Assembly (NCBI GenBank): GCA_022819855.1 | Contig: JAJEGN010000008.1 | Span: 1 to 64,000, forward strand | Direction of reading: 5' to 3' | DNA length: 64,000 nucleotides | DNA from: Gammaproteobacteria bacterium | GTDB taxonomy: Bacteria; Pseudomonadota; Gammaproteobacteria; Steroidobacterales; Rariloculaceae | Shown here: piece after piece, positions 35,576-44,273 of the stretch | How the letters are laid out: each line of letters begins with the position of its first letter | Numbering within the stretch: position 1 is the first letter of the stretch | Translations under genes and position numbers: made by a program | Notes under the pieces: generated by a model | The model's database searches: none | Told to the model about the DNA's origin: nothing | Seen by the model: the letters and a program-made list of their open reading frames with translations, nothing else

Positions 35576-35914
35576 GGTGGTCTTGACTCCTGCTTGCCGC
35601 GCGCATCATAGCAGTGACGCGGCGTTTCCAACTTCGGGCCGGAAATTCGAAACGCGACCGAATCTCGACCAGCGCTCCGACAGCCCTCGGCGCCGCTTCG
35701 GGCATCGAACATGGCTTCGGGTTTCTGAAGAAAGAGCGTGCATAGTGTCGATGGCGGCAGAGACGTTGGCAAGCTCGATCGGAGGTTCCCCCACAGGATC
35801 GATCCGCGTATGCGGGGTCGTCAGCGAATCAGGACATCCCCCAGCACCGCCCCTACCGCTTCGCCATCTCGTAATGCTGATAGTATCGGCGCGATCACGA
35901 ATGGAGCTCGCCCG
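35576..35914. other. Divergent intergenic region, no gene seen
   Basis: This 339-bp spacer separates the leftward secreted-protein/ligJ pair from the rightward PQQ dehydrogenase gene and must contain both promoters. No convincing consensus promoter, operator, hairpin or RNA gene was identified. The only landmark is the GGAGCTCGCCCG ribosome-binding site just before 35915. Confidence 0.5.
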
Positions 35915-37657
35915 ATGACACGATTCACCGCCCTGATCGCCGGCATGGCCGGCATGATTGCCTGCCTGCCCGCGCTCGCCCAGGAATCGGACTTCGTGCC
36001 CGTCACCGATGCAATGCTGCAGAACCCGGATCCCGCGGACTGGCTCATGTGGCGGCGAACGCTCGATAGCTGGGGCTACAGCCCGTTGGACGAGATCGAT
36101 CGCGGCAACGTCAACGAACTGCAGCTCGTGTGGACCCGCCGATTGGCCGACGGCGACCAGGAAGGCACGCCGCTCGTCTATCGCGGCGTCATGTACTTCC
36201 CGAACCCCGGCGACATCACCCAGGCGATCGACGCCGCCACGGGCGACCTGATCTGGGAGTACAACCGCGGCATGCCCGACGATGTCGGCGAGTATTTCCC
36301 CGCGCCCGCGACCAACAGGAACATCGCGATTCACGGCAACGTCATTCTCGACAACGGCGCCGACGGCTACGCCTACGCGATCGACACCGTAACGGGCGAA
36401 CTCGCCTGGGAAACGTTCATCCTCGACTACCGGGAGGGCGCCAAGAACAGCTCAGGACCGATCGTCGCGAACGGCAAGGTCATCTCGGGCCGAAGCTGCG
36501 AACCCGAGGGCGGACCGGAAGCCTGCGTGATCACGGCGTTCGACGCGCGCACGGGCGAGGAACTGTGGCGCACCCGCACGATCCCGCGGCCGGGCGAACC
36601 CGGCGACGAATCCTGGGGCGGCGTGCCCTACGAGGAGCGCTGGCACGTCGGCATGTGGATGGTGCCGAGCTTCGATCCGGAACTCAATCTGATCTACGTC
36701 GGCACCTCGGTGACGTCGCCTGCGCCCAAGTTCATGCTCGGCGGCAACCAGGAACAACACCTTTACCACAACTCGACTCTGGCGCTCGATGGCGATACGG
36801 GCGAGATCGTCTGGTACCTGCAGCACGTGGTCGACCACTGGGACCTCGATCATCCCTTCGAACGGCTGCTCATCGACACCGAGGTCGCGCCGATCCCCGA
36901 CGAGGTCACCTGGATCAACCCGCTCGTCCGGCCGGGGGAGACCCGCAAGGTGCTCACCGGCATCCCGGGCAAGACGGGCATCGTCTATACGCTCGACCGC
37001 GAGACCGGCCAGTTTCTCTGGGCCAGGGAAACGACGCCGCAGAACGTCATCACGGACGTCAATGTGGAATCAGGCGCGGCGACGGTCGCTCCCGAAAAGC
37101 TCTTCACCGCCGCAGGCCAGGAACTGTTGATCTGCCCGAGCACCCGAGGCGGCAAGAACTACCCGGCCGGCGCCTACAGCCCCCTCACGGGTCTCATGTA
37201 CTTCCCGCTGCAACACACCTGCATGATGTCGACCTCGGCGGCGGAAGAACCGAGCCTCGACGATCTCTATGCGATCCGCAACCAGAACCTGATAACCCCC
37301 GGTACCGAGAACGTCGGCACGATCGAAGCCGTCTCGGTCGCGACGGGCGAGACCGCCTGGAAGTTCGAGCAACGCTCCGGCGTGCTGTCGCTGATCTCCA
37401 CGGGTGGCGGACTGTTGTTCGGCGGCGACGTGAACGGGCGCTTCCGCGCTTACGACCACGATAACGGCGACATTCTCTGGGAGGTCAACCTCGGCTCGCC
37501 CGTGAACGGATATCCCGCAACCTTCGAGGTCGACGGCAGGCAGTACGTGGCCGTCAGCACGGGCGGCTCGGGACTCGCATTCGGCTTGGGCAGTCTCACG
37601 CCCGAACTGCGCACGGGGTTCGGCAACCAGCTTTATGTGTTTGCGCTGCCGGACTGA
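35915..37657 (+). CDS. PQQ-dependent alcohol dehydrogenase
   Basis: The 580-residue product has a signal peptide (GMIACLPALAQ). Quinoprotein alcohol dehydrogenase blades follow: DWLMWRRTLDSWGYSPLDEI, DAATGDLIWEYNRGMPDDVG, YAIDTVTGELAWETF, DARTGEELWRTRTIPRPGEP, DESWGGVPYEERWHVGMWMV, ALDGDTGEIVWYLQHVVDHW, GIVYTLDRETGQFLWARETT and GGGLLFGGDVNGRFRAYD. No C-terminal cytochrome domain is present, so electrons leave through a separate carrier. It is a periplasmic type I-like enzyme. A near-identical 3'-terminal fragment occurs at 38356-38495. Confidence 0.93.
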   Translation: MTRFTALIAGMAGMIACLPALAQESDFVPVTDAMLQNPDPADWLMWRRTLDSWGYSPLDEIDRGNVNELQLVWTRRLADGDQEGTPLVYRGVMYFPNPGDITQAIDAATGDLIWEYNRGMPDDVGEYFPAPATNRNIAIHGNVILDNGADGYAYAIDTVTGELAWETFILDYREGAKNSSGPIVANGKVISGRSCEPEGGPEACVITAFDARTGEELWRTRTIPRPGEPGDESWGGVPYEERWHVGMWMVPSFDPELNLIYVGTSVTSPAPKFMLGGNQEQHLYHNSTLALDGDTGEIVWYLQHVVDHWDLDHPFERLLIDTEVAPIPDEVTWINPLVRPGETRKVLTGIPGKTGIVYTLDRETGQFLWARETTPQNVITDVNVESGAATVAPEKLFTAAGQELLICPSTRGGKNYPAGAYSPLTGLMYFPLQHTCMMSTSAAEEPSLDDLYAIRNQNLITPGTENVGTIEAVSVATGETAWKFEQRSGVLSLISTGGGLLFGGDVNGRFRAYDHDNGDILWEVNLGSPVNGYPATFEVDGRQYVAVSTGGSGLAFGLGSLTPELRTGFGNQLYVFALPD

Positions 37658-37894
37658 CGCCGGCCGGCCTGGCCGCCGGGCCGACGCGTTTCATCGCGCT
37701 GGATGTTGAGTCCCACGGCTGTCGCATGGTAGCCAGTCAACGGTGTATCCGCGTGCACATCCGGGCGTTGCGCAAGACAGAATCGCTTGCAATCGCCCAC
37801 AAATGCGGCTTTCGTCGCGGCTGTTTCGCGCTAAGCTGACATCGCACTCAGGCACAGATATCGCCCACCCCCTGCGATTCGCGGAGACTCCCTC

Positions 37895-38260
37895 ATGGCC
37901 GACACGGCGTTTGATACACTTGGCGCTGCACGCAGGCTCAAGGCTGCGGGCATCGAGGCCGAACAGGCCGAAGCCATCGTGGAAATCATGAGTGAATCCG
38001 TCAATCAACTGGTGACCGTGGCGCACTTCGAGGCCGGCATCGCGGCCTTGCACGCCCGCATCGACACGGTCCATGACGGGTTACAAGCCCGCATCGATGC
38101 CGTCCAAACCGAGCTGCTGGCCCGCATCGACGCCGTTCGCTCCGAACTGCGGGCCGAGATATTGCGTTCCCTCCTGATTGCGGTGGGCATCATGATTGCC
38201 GCCAATGCGCTGATGATTACAATCCTCGGGGTCGTCCTGACCCGAAGCGGCGCCGTGTAA
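37895..38260 (+). CDS. Small coiled-coil membrane protein (DUF1640/CCDC90-like)
   Basis: The 121-residue product opens with ADTAFDTLGAARRLKAAGIE and EQAEAIVEIM, the typical head of DUF1640 proteins. A heptad coiled coil follows (ARIDTVHDGLQARIDAVQTE, LLARIDAVRSELRAEIL), then one C-terminal transmembrane helix. Bacterial relatives are often found beside mobile or toxin-antitoxin genes; their function is unknown. A second, diverged member is at 41393-41701, so the pair flanks the TonB receptor gene. Confidence 0.75.
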   Translation: MADTAFDTLGAARRLKAAGIEAEQAEAIVEIMSESVNQLVTVAHFEAGIAALHARIDTVHDGLQARIDAVQTELLARIDAVRSELRAEILRSLLIAVGIMIAANALMITILGVVLTRSGAV

Positions 38261-38355
38261 ACACACCAGCGGCCAGCGCCGCGTGTTCCCCGCCAGGGGC
38301 GTCAACCCACAGGCCGCGTCAGAATCCGAATTGGCGTGAATTCCAACCGCCCATC

Positions 38356-38495
38356 CGGGCTTTCCGCCACTCCTCGCCTACACGCAGTACGCGAACGTGA
38401 CCGCTGGCGGCTCGGCGCTGCGTTCGGTCTCGGCAGCCTCACGCCCGAACTGCGCACGGGGTTCGGCAACCAGCTTTATGTGTTTGCGCTGCCGG
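38356..38495 (+). pseudogene. 3'-terminal remnant of a PQQ dehydrogenase gene
   Basis: Positions about 38405-38495 repeat 37563-37653 (the end of the intact PQQ dehydrogenase gene) almost exactly, up to the GCGCTGCCGG before its stop. The part upstream to about 38356 is homologous but diverged (QYANVTAGGSAL against QYVAVSTGGSGL). The reading frame is broken near 38425, and the sequence switches to unrelated AT-rich DNA where the stop should be. This is the tail of a lost paralogue, possibly homogenised by gene conversion. Confidence 0.85.
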
Positions 38496-38497
38496 TG

Positions 38498-38549
38498 TTG
38501 TCAAATTAATACATGTTGCCGTTGACGGACGCTTGTCAAATTGGATAAT
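38498..38549 (+). promoter_or_regulatory. Promoter candidate with direct repeats upstream of the TonB receptor
   Basis: TTGACG at 38522-38527 and GATAAT at 38544-38549 form a sigma-70-like pair with 16-bp spacing in an unusually AT-rich stretch. TTGTCAAATT occurs twice in direct orientation, at 38498 and 38533 (35 bp apart). The second copy overlaps the promoter spacer, which suggests an operator. The receptor start is 133 bp downstream. Confidence 0.55.
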
Positions 38550-38681
38550 GGCTGTTCTGTGCCTGAGTGGCGGGGGATTCGCACCGGACGTGGTTTGTTG
38601 CATTCGGTGAAAAGAGTCCGGGTTTGGAACCACAAACGCTTTTTTGTTGGCAACCACGCAATTCATAACTGAGGAATGCGC

Positions 38682-41261
38682 ATGAAACGTACAACTTTAT
38701 CGATGGCCGTCGCGGCAGCCTTGGGAGGCTCGGCAACCGCTCTTGCACCGCAACTGGCCGGCGCGCAGGAGGCCGGCGGCCTTGAGGAGATCGTCGTCAC
38801 GGCGACGCGCCGTGAGCAGGATCTCCAGGAAGTTCCGGTGTCGATCGTCGCCATCACGGGCGACAACCTCGAACTGCAGGGTCTCGACAGCCTCGAGGAT
38901 GTCGGCAACTACATCCCGAATCTCAACATCCAGGGCGGCGGCGCCGGCACCTACGGCACACAGTTCCGCGTTCGCGGGCTGCCGAACATCGGCACGTTCG
39001 TCGACGGCGTCTGGCAGGTGAACACCAACGGTTTCCTGTTTCAGGACCTGGTCGATATCGAACGCATCGAGGTACTGCGCGGCCCGCAGGGCACGACCTA
39101 CGGCCGCGACGCGGTCGGCGGCGCGATCCGTATCTGGACGCGGCGACCCGGGGATGAGTTTGGTGGGAGTGTCACCGCGATAACGGGTTCGAACGATCGC
39201 CGCGATGCCAAGGCATCCCTCGACGTGCCGTTGTCGGACAATTTCCGTACCAAGTGGACGGCCTCGAACCTGTATCGAGGCGGCTTCATCCAGGGGCTGA
39301 CCATCGACCACCAGTTCGGCGACATCGACCAGAACGTCTACCGCGGCGACATGGTCTGGACGCCGTCAGACACCGTGGACATTCGCCTGGTTCATTCGGA
39401 GGAAGAGACCTGGCACACCGAGCCGCGCATCCAGAACGGCGTTTGGGACACGGCACGCATACCCGGCGTGCGGGAGGGGTTATCGTTTGACGATCCCTGT
39501 GGCCCCCCCAACACCCCAGCGGCATGCATACAGAACTGGGGCGTGCTTCCCGCGCAGTTCTACGGGCTCGCGGTCGAGGGCGCGGCGAAGCGCGGCGTTA
39601 CCCTTCCGCTCGACCCCTTCGACGCCGAGCATTTCCAGGCGGGCTATCCTGGCGGCAAGGTCGGATTTTGGGAAAACCGCTCAAGCGTGACCCTGCCGAC
39701 GCATATCCGGCGCGCCCAGACTTCGCTCGACATCAACTGGGACATCACGGACAACATCAGCGTGCAATCTCTGAGCGCGATGACACAGGTCCGAGGCGAC
39801 ATCAACGTCGACTGGGAAAACAGCGACTACCAACTCGTCGAAGACATCATCCGTTACGATCTCGATGTCTTCAGCGAGGAGATCCAGATCAGCGGCGGCA
39901 CCGACCGAGTGAGCTGGGTGGCCGGCCTCTACTACTGGGATCAGGACCAGGTCAACCGCAACGCCCGCTTTACGCTCGAGGAATTCCGCACACTTGCGGG
40001 CGAGGAAAAACCGGAACTCCTGCTGTCGGACGTCTACAACTCGGATCGTTGCCTGGGACTCACCAACGGCAATCCGGACCACGGAACGTTCGCCGGTTTT
40101 CCGACCGGTGCCAACACCTGCCAGTGGGTGGCGTGGTTCACGATGAACATCTTCGCGTACGACCGCCTGCAATTTAACTCCCAGGACGGTTGGGCCGTAT
40201 TCGGCGAAGCCACGATCGCCCTGACGGACAGGCTGGATCTCACGGTCGGTATTCGCCAGCACGATCAGAGCGAACAAAGTGGAAACCTGACCCCGATTCC
40301 GGGCGTCACGGCGCCGAGGCTCAAGACCAGCGACAGGCTGCACACCGGCGGCGATCCGTTTGCCGGCACGCGTCCTGCGATGCTCGGTCCGGCCAACGAT
40401 GTCTCGTTCGATCAGGACACCTACAAGTTGGCGCTGCAGATGCAGTTCACCGACGACGTCATGGGCTACTTCAGCTACTCGGAAGGTTTCGACTCGGGCG
40501 GCGTCGACTCCGCACAGGTCGGTGACGCTGGCGAGAATCTGTACTTCCCGTACGATCCGCAAATCGTCGAGAACACCGAGATCGGTATACGCGCCGATCT
40601 CATGGACGGCCTGCTGCGCGTAAACGCGACGTATTTCGATTCCGACTGGATCAACATTCAGAACGCCGGCGTGGTCCGCGACCCGGACGGCAACGAACTG
40701 ACGTCACTTGCGACACAGAATGTCGGCGAGGCGAATGCAAGCGGTTTTGAGCTTGAGGTTACGGTCGTACCGACCGATTCGTTGATGCTCAATTTCAACC
40801 TGGGCCTGCTCGATACGGGCTACACCTACGTCGAACCCGGCGTGCCCAGGCAGGATATCGCCCTGGATACCGAGTTTCAGCAGGCACCCGACCTCACCTA
40901 CAACGTCGGCATCCAGTACGATGCTAGCCTGACCAACGGCGGTTCGGTAACGACACGCCTCGACTACGCGTATTCCGACAAGTTCTGGCGTTCGCTCAAC
41001 TTCCTCCGGATGGACTGGTACGGGGCGAAGAATGGCGGACCCATTCCCTTGGGCACCGACGAGAGCGGCGACTGGGGCGTTCTTAACGCCCGCGTCACCT
41101 ACACGCCGGGCTCCGGTAACTGGCAAATGTCCGTTTTCGGCACGAACCTGACCAACGAGTACATGTTGAACTCCGGTTTCTTCCACGGAATCTGGGGATA
41201 CAACTTCGCCACCGTGTCGCGTCCTCGCGAAGCGGGCGTCGCATTGACGGTCAACTTCTAG
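38682..41261 (+). CDS. TonB-dependent outer-membrane receptor
   Basis: The ATG at 38682 is preceded seven bases upstream by GAGG; an ATG at 38676 is too close to it. A signal peptide (ALAPQLAGAQ) and TonB box EEIVVTATRREQDLQ (about residues 33-47) lead into the plug domain. The plug has VPVSIVAITGDNLELQGLDS, FRVRGLPNIGTFVDGVW and DIERIEVLRGPQGTTYGRDA. The barrel follows and ends in VALTVNF with terminal Phe. At 859 residues it is normal for the family. The plug RGPQGTTYGR form is common in receptors for carbohydrates, aromatics or unknown ligands rather than only siderophores. A strong terminator follows. Confidence 0.95.
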   Translation: MKRTTLSMAVAAALGGSATALAPQLAGAQEAGGLEEIVVTATRREQDLQEVPVSIVAITGDNLELQGLDSLEDVGNYIPNLNIQGGGAGTYGTQFRVRGLPNIGTFVDGVWQVNTNGFLFQDLVDIERIEVLRGPQGTTYGRDAVGGAIRIWTRRPGDEFGGSVTAITGSNDRRDAKASLDVPLSDNFRTKWTASNLYRGGFIQGLTIDHQFGDIDQNVYRGDMVWTPSDTVDIRLVHSEEETWHTEPRIQNGVWDTARIPGVREGLSFDDPCGPPNTPAACIQNWGVLPAQFYGLAVEGAAKRGVTLPLDPFDAEHFQAGYPGGKVGFWENRSSVTLPTHIRRAQTSLDINWDITDNISVQSLSAMTQVRGDINVDWENSDYQLVEDIIRYDLDVFSEEIQISGGTDRVSWVAGLYYWDQDQVNRNARFTLEEFRTLAGEEKPELLLSDVYNSDRCLGLTNGNPDHGTFAGFPTGANTCQWVAWFTMNIFAYDRLQFNSQDGWAVFGEATIALTDRLDLTVGIRQHDQSEQSGNLTPIPGVTAPRLKTSDRLHTGGDPFAGTRPAMLGPANDVSFDQDTYKLALQMQFTDDVMGYFSYSEGFDSGGVDSAQVGDAGENLYFPYDPQIVENTEIGIRADLMDGLLRVNATYFDSDWINIQNAGVVRDPDGNELTSLATQNVGEANASGFELEVTVVPTDSLMLNFNLGLLDTGYTYVEPGVPRQDIALDTEFQQAPDLTYNVGIQYDASLTNGGSVTTRLDYAYSDKFWRSLNFLRMDWYGAKNGGPIPLGTDESGDWGVLNARVTYTPGSGNWQMSVFGTNLTNEYMLNSGFFHGIWGYNFATVSRPREAGVALTVNF

Positions 41262-41287
41262 GCGACGCTCAACGTAGCTGACGACTC

Positions 41288-41327
41288 AGCGCCGGCGGTC
41301 TGAAAAGGCCGTCGGCGCTTTTCTTTG
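41288..41327 (+). terminator. Rho-independent terminator of the TonB receptor gene
   Basis: AGCGCCGGCGG, an ~10-base loop (TCTGAAAAGG) and CCGTCGGCGCT form an 11-bp stem with one G-U pair. TTTTCTTT follows at once. It lies 27 bp after the receptor stop codon. Confidence 0.88.
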
Positions 41328-41392
41328 CAAACTCGTCGAACGACACGGGAAAGCTTCTTGACGGCCTACCGGCCCGCCGCAAGAATGTTCCC

Positions 41393-41701
41393 ATGACCGC
41401 GTCCATCGACATCCTCGCCGTCGCGGAGACTCTGGAGGAGTCCGGCATGGACACGCGCCAGGCGCATGTCTGCGCGACGCAAATGCACCTGGTCGCGAAC
41501 GCCCGAGAGGCGGTCACGCGGCCCGAACTGGACGCCGCGCTCAGCCGGCTCAAGACCGAACTCATCGAGCGCATCGCGGAGAGCGAGCGACGCATGATGG
41601 AGCGCATGATGGATGGCATGTCGACGCAATACTGGCGCCTCATCGGCACGATGACCGCGCTGCTCGGCCTTGCGGTCGCCATCATGCGCTATCGGCCCTG
41701 A
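41393..41701 (+). CDS. Small coiled-coil membrane protein related to DUF1640
   Basis: The 102-residue product resembles the protein at 37895 in layout. It has a head IDILAVAETLEESGMDTRQA (matching FDTLGAARRLKAAGIEAEQA in position), a charged helix (AALSRLKTELIERIAESERR) and a C-terminal transmembrane segment (LIGTMTALLGLAVAIM). No good ribosome-binding site is seen. It lies at the left edge of the rearranged toxin-antitoxin island. Confidence 0.62.
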   Translation: MTASIDILAVAETLEESGMDTRQAHVCATQMHLVANAREAVTRPELDAALSRLKTELIERIAESERRMMERMMDGMSTQYWRLIGTMTALLGLAVAIMRYRP

Positions 41702-41748
41702 CGGAATCTTCGCCGTTCGAATCGCACGCTTCCGGGCATCCGAACGAC

Positions 41749-41940
41749 GTGGGCTTGACGATGAGCAGCGTTTGAATGACATCGAAGCGGGGCTGGGTGG
41801 AATTACGGATACCGGCCATGTTGGGACGACGATCCGGCGGAGTGCGTACGCCGGCAACCGCGCGGCGACGATTGCAGATCGGGTTGAACGATGGCCCGCT
41901 CGTTGCTCGACGCGACCGTGCTGATCGATGCGCTCAGATC
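41749..41940 (+). pseudogene. Decayed copy of the antitoxin-toxin pair (truncated vapBC)
   Basis: From CGTGGGCTTGACGATGAGC onward this tract parallels 43551-43742 of the intact pair. It covers the C-terminal half of the antitoxin and the first ~16 codons of the PIN toxin (ATG at 41891). One base is missing near 41820 (CATGTTGGG against CACGATTGGG), which shifts the antitoxin frame. The homology stops at GATGCGCTCAG, exactly where the leftward Rpn gene ends. Neither protein can be made. Confidence 0.9.
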
Positions 41941-43027
41941 AATGCGCGTCGGCGCCGTCCCCGTCTGCGCCGAGCCACTCGATCAGTTCGGCGCCCGTGC
42001 CGCAATCGACGATGCGCTCCCCGACCCCGGCGAGACGGTCCGGGTCGGAAATGTCTGCGAGATGGCGGACCAGCGCGTTGCCGGTCGCAGCGCCGAACTT
42101 GCGGGTCGCCTGTCGGCGCAGCAGTTCGCGCTCCGCAGCAAGCCCCCTCTCGATACCCCGCTTCTCGCCACGATCCAGACCCTGCTCGAGCCCCTGCGCT
42201 CGGCCCCGCTCAATACCGCGCTTCTCGCCCTGCTTGAGCCCCTCCTCGAAGCCCTGCCGATGCCACTCGGCCTCCCATTCCCGGACCCTTTTCGCCAATG
42301 CCATCACTGTCCATTCCTCCGTCGCGATTTCCGGAAACTCCCGCTCCAGCGATTCGACCGCCGCCGCCGTATCCGCCTGCGGGAACATCCTCGGGGCCAC
42401 CAGGCGCAGCCAATCCAACACCGCCCGCCGCGGCTCGCCGCGCAACCGGCCGAGCAGCGAGCGCACACGTACGCTCATCTCGTCCAAGGTCTCCGCAGCG
42501 TTCAGCCTGAACACCGCGGCGACCAGGTTGTTCTCGGGCAAATCCTCCCGCGCCCGGCGGTTCGCGTCAAGCAGCAGGTAGTTGCCGCTCACCGGCAGCG
42601 ACGCCTCGCCGCCGGCCGTGACGCCCACTTCCGTTGTGCCGCCCGGAACCGTCCAGGGACGCTCCCCCGAGTACAGCACCACCGGCAACACCCGGGCCTC
42701 GCCGTCCGCGTCCGATTCACCCTGCCGGCTCAACCGCTCGCGGGTCCCCGCTGCGTAGCCGACGATGCGCGCGGCCATCGACGGATCGACCGTGGACTGG
42801 AACTCGAGCAGCAACACGAGCGAGCGTCCACTGCCGTCGGCGAAGTCCACCCGCCAGGCCGCATCGCCGTGCCTTTGCCGGGCATCGGCGTCCACCGAGT
42901 TCGACGGCAGTTGCCGCAGCGTCGAGAAGTCGAGGCGCTGCGCCAAGGGGCTTGCGAAACCTTCGAGCAGATGCTCGATTAGGACGGGCAGATCGAACAG
43001 ACGTTTCCAAGCGGCGTCGTGGTCCAT
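41939..43027 (-). CDS. Rpn-family recombination-promoting nuclease/putative transposase (PD-(D/E)XK)
   Basis: The 362-residue product begins MDHDAAWKRLFDLPVLIEHL, typical of Rpn/transposase_31 proteins. The nuclease-core strand VLLLEFQSTVDPSMAARI (E-x-Q form of the PD-(D/E)XK site) follows, then RVLPVVLYSGERPW. The C-terminal part is a run of EKRGIERGLxQG-type repeats (EGLKQGEKRGIERGRAQG, EQGLDRGEKRGIERGL). Rpn proteins cut DNA and promote RecA-independent recombination in E. coli. The gene exactly fills the gap between the truncated toxin (ends 41940) and a truncated protease gene (starts about 43139). Confidence 0.88.
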   Translation of the reverse strand: MDHDAAWKRLFDLPVLIEHLLEGFASPLAQRLDFSTLRQLPSNSVDADARQRHGDAAWRVDFADGSGRSLVLLLEFQSTVDPSMAARIVGYAAGTRERLSRQGESDADGEARVLPVVLYSGERPWTVPGGTTEVGVTAGGEASLPVSGNYLLLDANRRAREDLPENNLVAAVFRLNAAETLDEMSVRVRSLLGRLRGEPRRAVLDWLRLVAPRMFPQADTAAAVESLEREFPEIATEEWTVMALAKRVREWEAEWHRQGFEEGLKQGEKRGIERGRAQGLEQGLDRGEKRGIERGLAAERELLRRQATRKFGAATGNALVRHLADISDPDRLAGVGERIVDCGTGAELIEWLGADGDGADAH

Positions 43028-43138
43028 GCCGGGAGTCTCGCAGGGAACGCCGACAGCGGGATACAGGCATTATTTGGCGCAATGCGCGGAAACGGCGCCA
43101 AAATCGACGATTCCTGGCCTCGATTTCCACGGGGTCAA

Positions 43139-43360
43139 TCCGTCGTCACCGGCGACATTTGCGGCCCCGTCCGCTTGCGGTTCGAATCCTTCCGCCAGGT
43201 GCTGGCGGAGGTTCTCTTCATCGACATGCAGCCTTCCGACAACCAACACAACGCGCTGCTCGGCTACATTCCGCTGGAGCAGGCACAAGCTGTCGTCGAT
43301 CTCACCGAGCATCGTCTGGCGAGGGTCCAACGCGTCGATCTCAAGTCCGCGACAAGCTGA
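43139..43360 (+). pseudogene. Truncated duplicate of the retropepsin-like aspartic protease gene
   Basis: This tract encodes SVVTGDICGPVRLRFESFRQ and onward through LLGYIPLEQAQAVVDL to the stop. It is nearly identical to the C-terminal half of the intact gene at 44274-44672. The first ~60 residues, including the catalytic DTG, are missing and replaced by unrelated sequence adjoining the Rpn gene start. A frame is open upstream to 43019 but that part is not homologous. Confidence 0.9.
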
Positions 43361-43451
43361 AAAAGAACCGCGGCCCTCGATGCAATCCGCAGGTCAGCGG
43401 CAACGGTCGACGCGCATTTCGCACCTGACAGGCATGTGCTAATCTTGGCCC

Positions 43452-43691
43452 ATGAGAATACACATAGCATTGCCCGATGCCCTGGTGCTGGAACTCGACC
43501 GGCGCGCAGGCTCTCGTCGGCGTAGCGCCTTTATCTCCGAACTCATAAGACGTGGGCTTGACGATGAGCGGCGTTGGGACGACATCGAAGCGGCGCTGGG
43601 TGGGATTCCGGATACCGGTCACGATTGGGACGACGATCCAGCGGAGTGGGTACGCCGGCAGCGACGCGGCGACGATCGCAGATCGGGTTGA
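43452..43691 (+). CDS. Ribbon-helix-helix antitoxin of a VapBC-type pair
   Basis: The 79-residue product opens with an RHH DNA-binding fold: MRIHIALPDALVLELDRRAG then SRRRSAFISELIRRGLDDE. An acidic, Trp-containing tail (DTGHDWDDDPAEWVRRQ) follows, which would contact the toxin. The toxin gene starts 4 bp after its stop. Autoregulation by the RHH domain is expected for this class, but no operator palindrome was identified by eye. Confidence 0.82.
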   Translation: MRIHIALPDALVLELDRRAGSRRRSAFISELIRRGLDDERRWDDIEAALGGIPDTGHDWDDDPAEWVRRQRRGDDRRSG

Positions 43692-43694
43692 ACC

Positions 43695-44087
43695 ATGGCT
43701 CGCGTGTTGCTCGACTCGACCGTGTTGATCGACGCGCTCAGAGGCCGTCCTGCCGCGTCGCGCTTGACCGGACTACGCCGCCGTGGCGTGGAACCCTGGG
43801 TATGCGCAATATCCGTCGAGGAGATCTGGCGAGGTCTGCGGCCGGGCGAAGATGCCGCTGCCCGCCGTCTGTTCAACGCATTTCGGCTGGCGCCGCTTGG
43901 CGTTGCTCAAGGCATGCTGGCGGGCGCCTGGCGTCGCAGGTTCGCGGAGCAGGGCGTGACGCTGCACCAAGCCGATTGCCTGATCGCGGCGGCAGCGCAA
44001 GGGATCGGGGCCTCGCTCGCCACCGCGAACATCGACGACTTTCCGATGCGGGAGGTGGCGGTGGAGCATTGGCCGGCAGGCGTTTGA
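43695..44087 (+). CDS. PIN-domain toxin (VapC family)
   Basis: The 130-residue product has the four acidic PIN positions: Asp7 in VLLDSTVLIDAL, Glu42/43 in SVEEIWRGL, Asp94 in HQADCLIAAAA and Asp114/115 in NIDDFPM. VapC toxins are Mg-dependent ribonucleases, many cutting tRNA or rRNA. It is translationally close to the antitoxin gene (4-bp gap). A decayed first half of a second copy lies at 41891-41940. Confidence 0.9.
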   Translation: MARVLLDSTVLIDALRGRPAASRLTGLRRRGVEPWVCAISVEEIWRGLRPGEDAAARRLFNAFRLAPLGVAQGMLAGAWRRRFAEQGVTLHQADCLIAAAAQGIGASLATANIDDFPMREVAVEHWPAGV

Positions 44088-44273
44088 ATCGATTGGTCGG
44101 GCGCCGCCGATCATTGTCCCTTCGCCGTGCGACACAAGCCGTGCCGCCGCAGCGTCAAATCCCCGAACCGCTGGCGCCATGTGTTTCCGGTGACTTTGCC
44201 TCGATTCGGATCGGGGGCGGTTCGGTAGCGTGTGATACGCTGTCGATCGATTCCTCCCCGACTGGTTTTCCGC

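Noticed and set aside
41939..43027. Insertion sequence carrying a transposase
   Set aside because: The encoded protein is an Rpn/transposase_31-type nuclease, and no terminal inverted repeats or target-site duplication were found at its borders.
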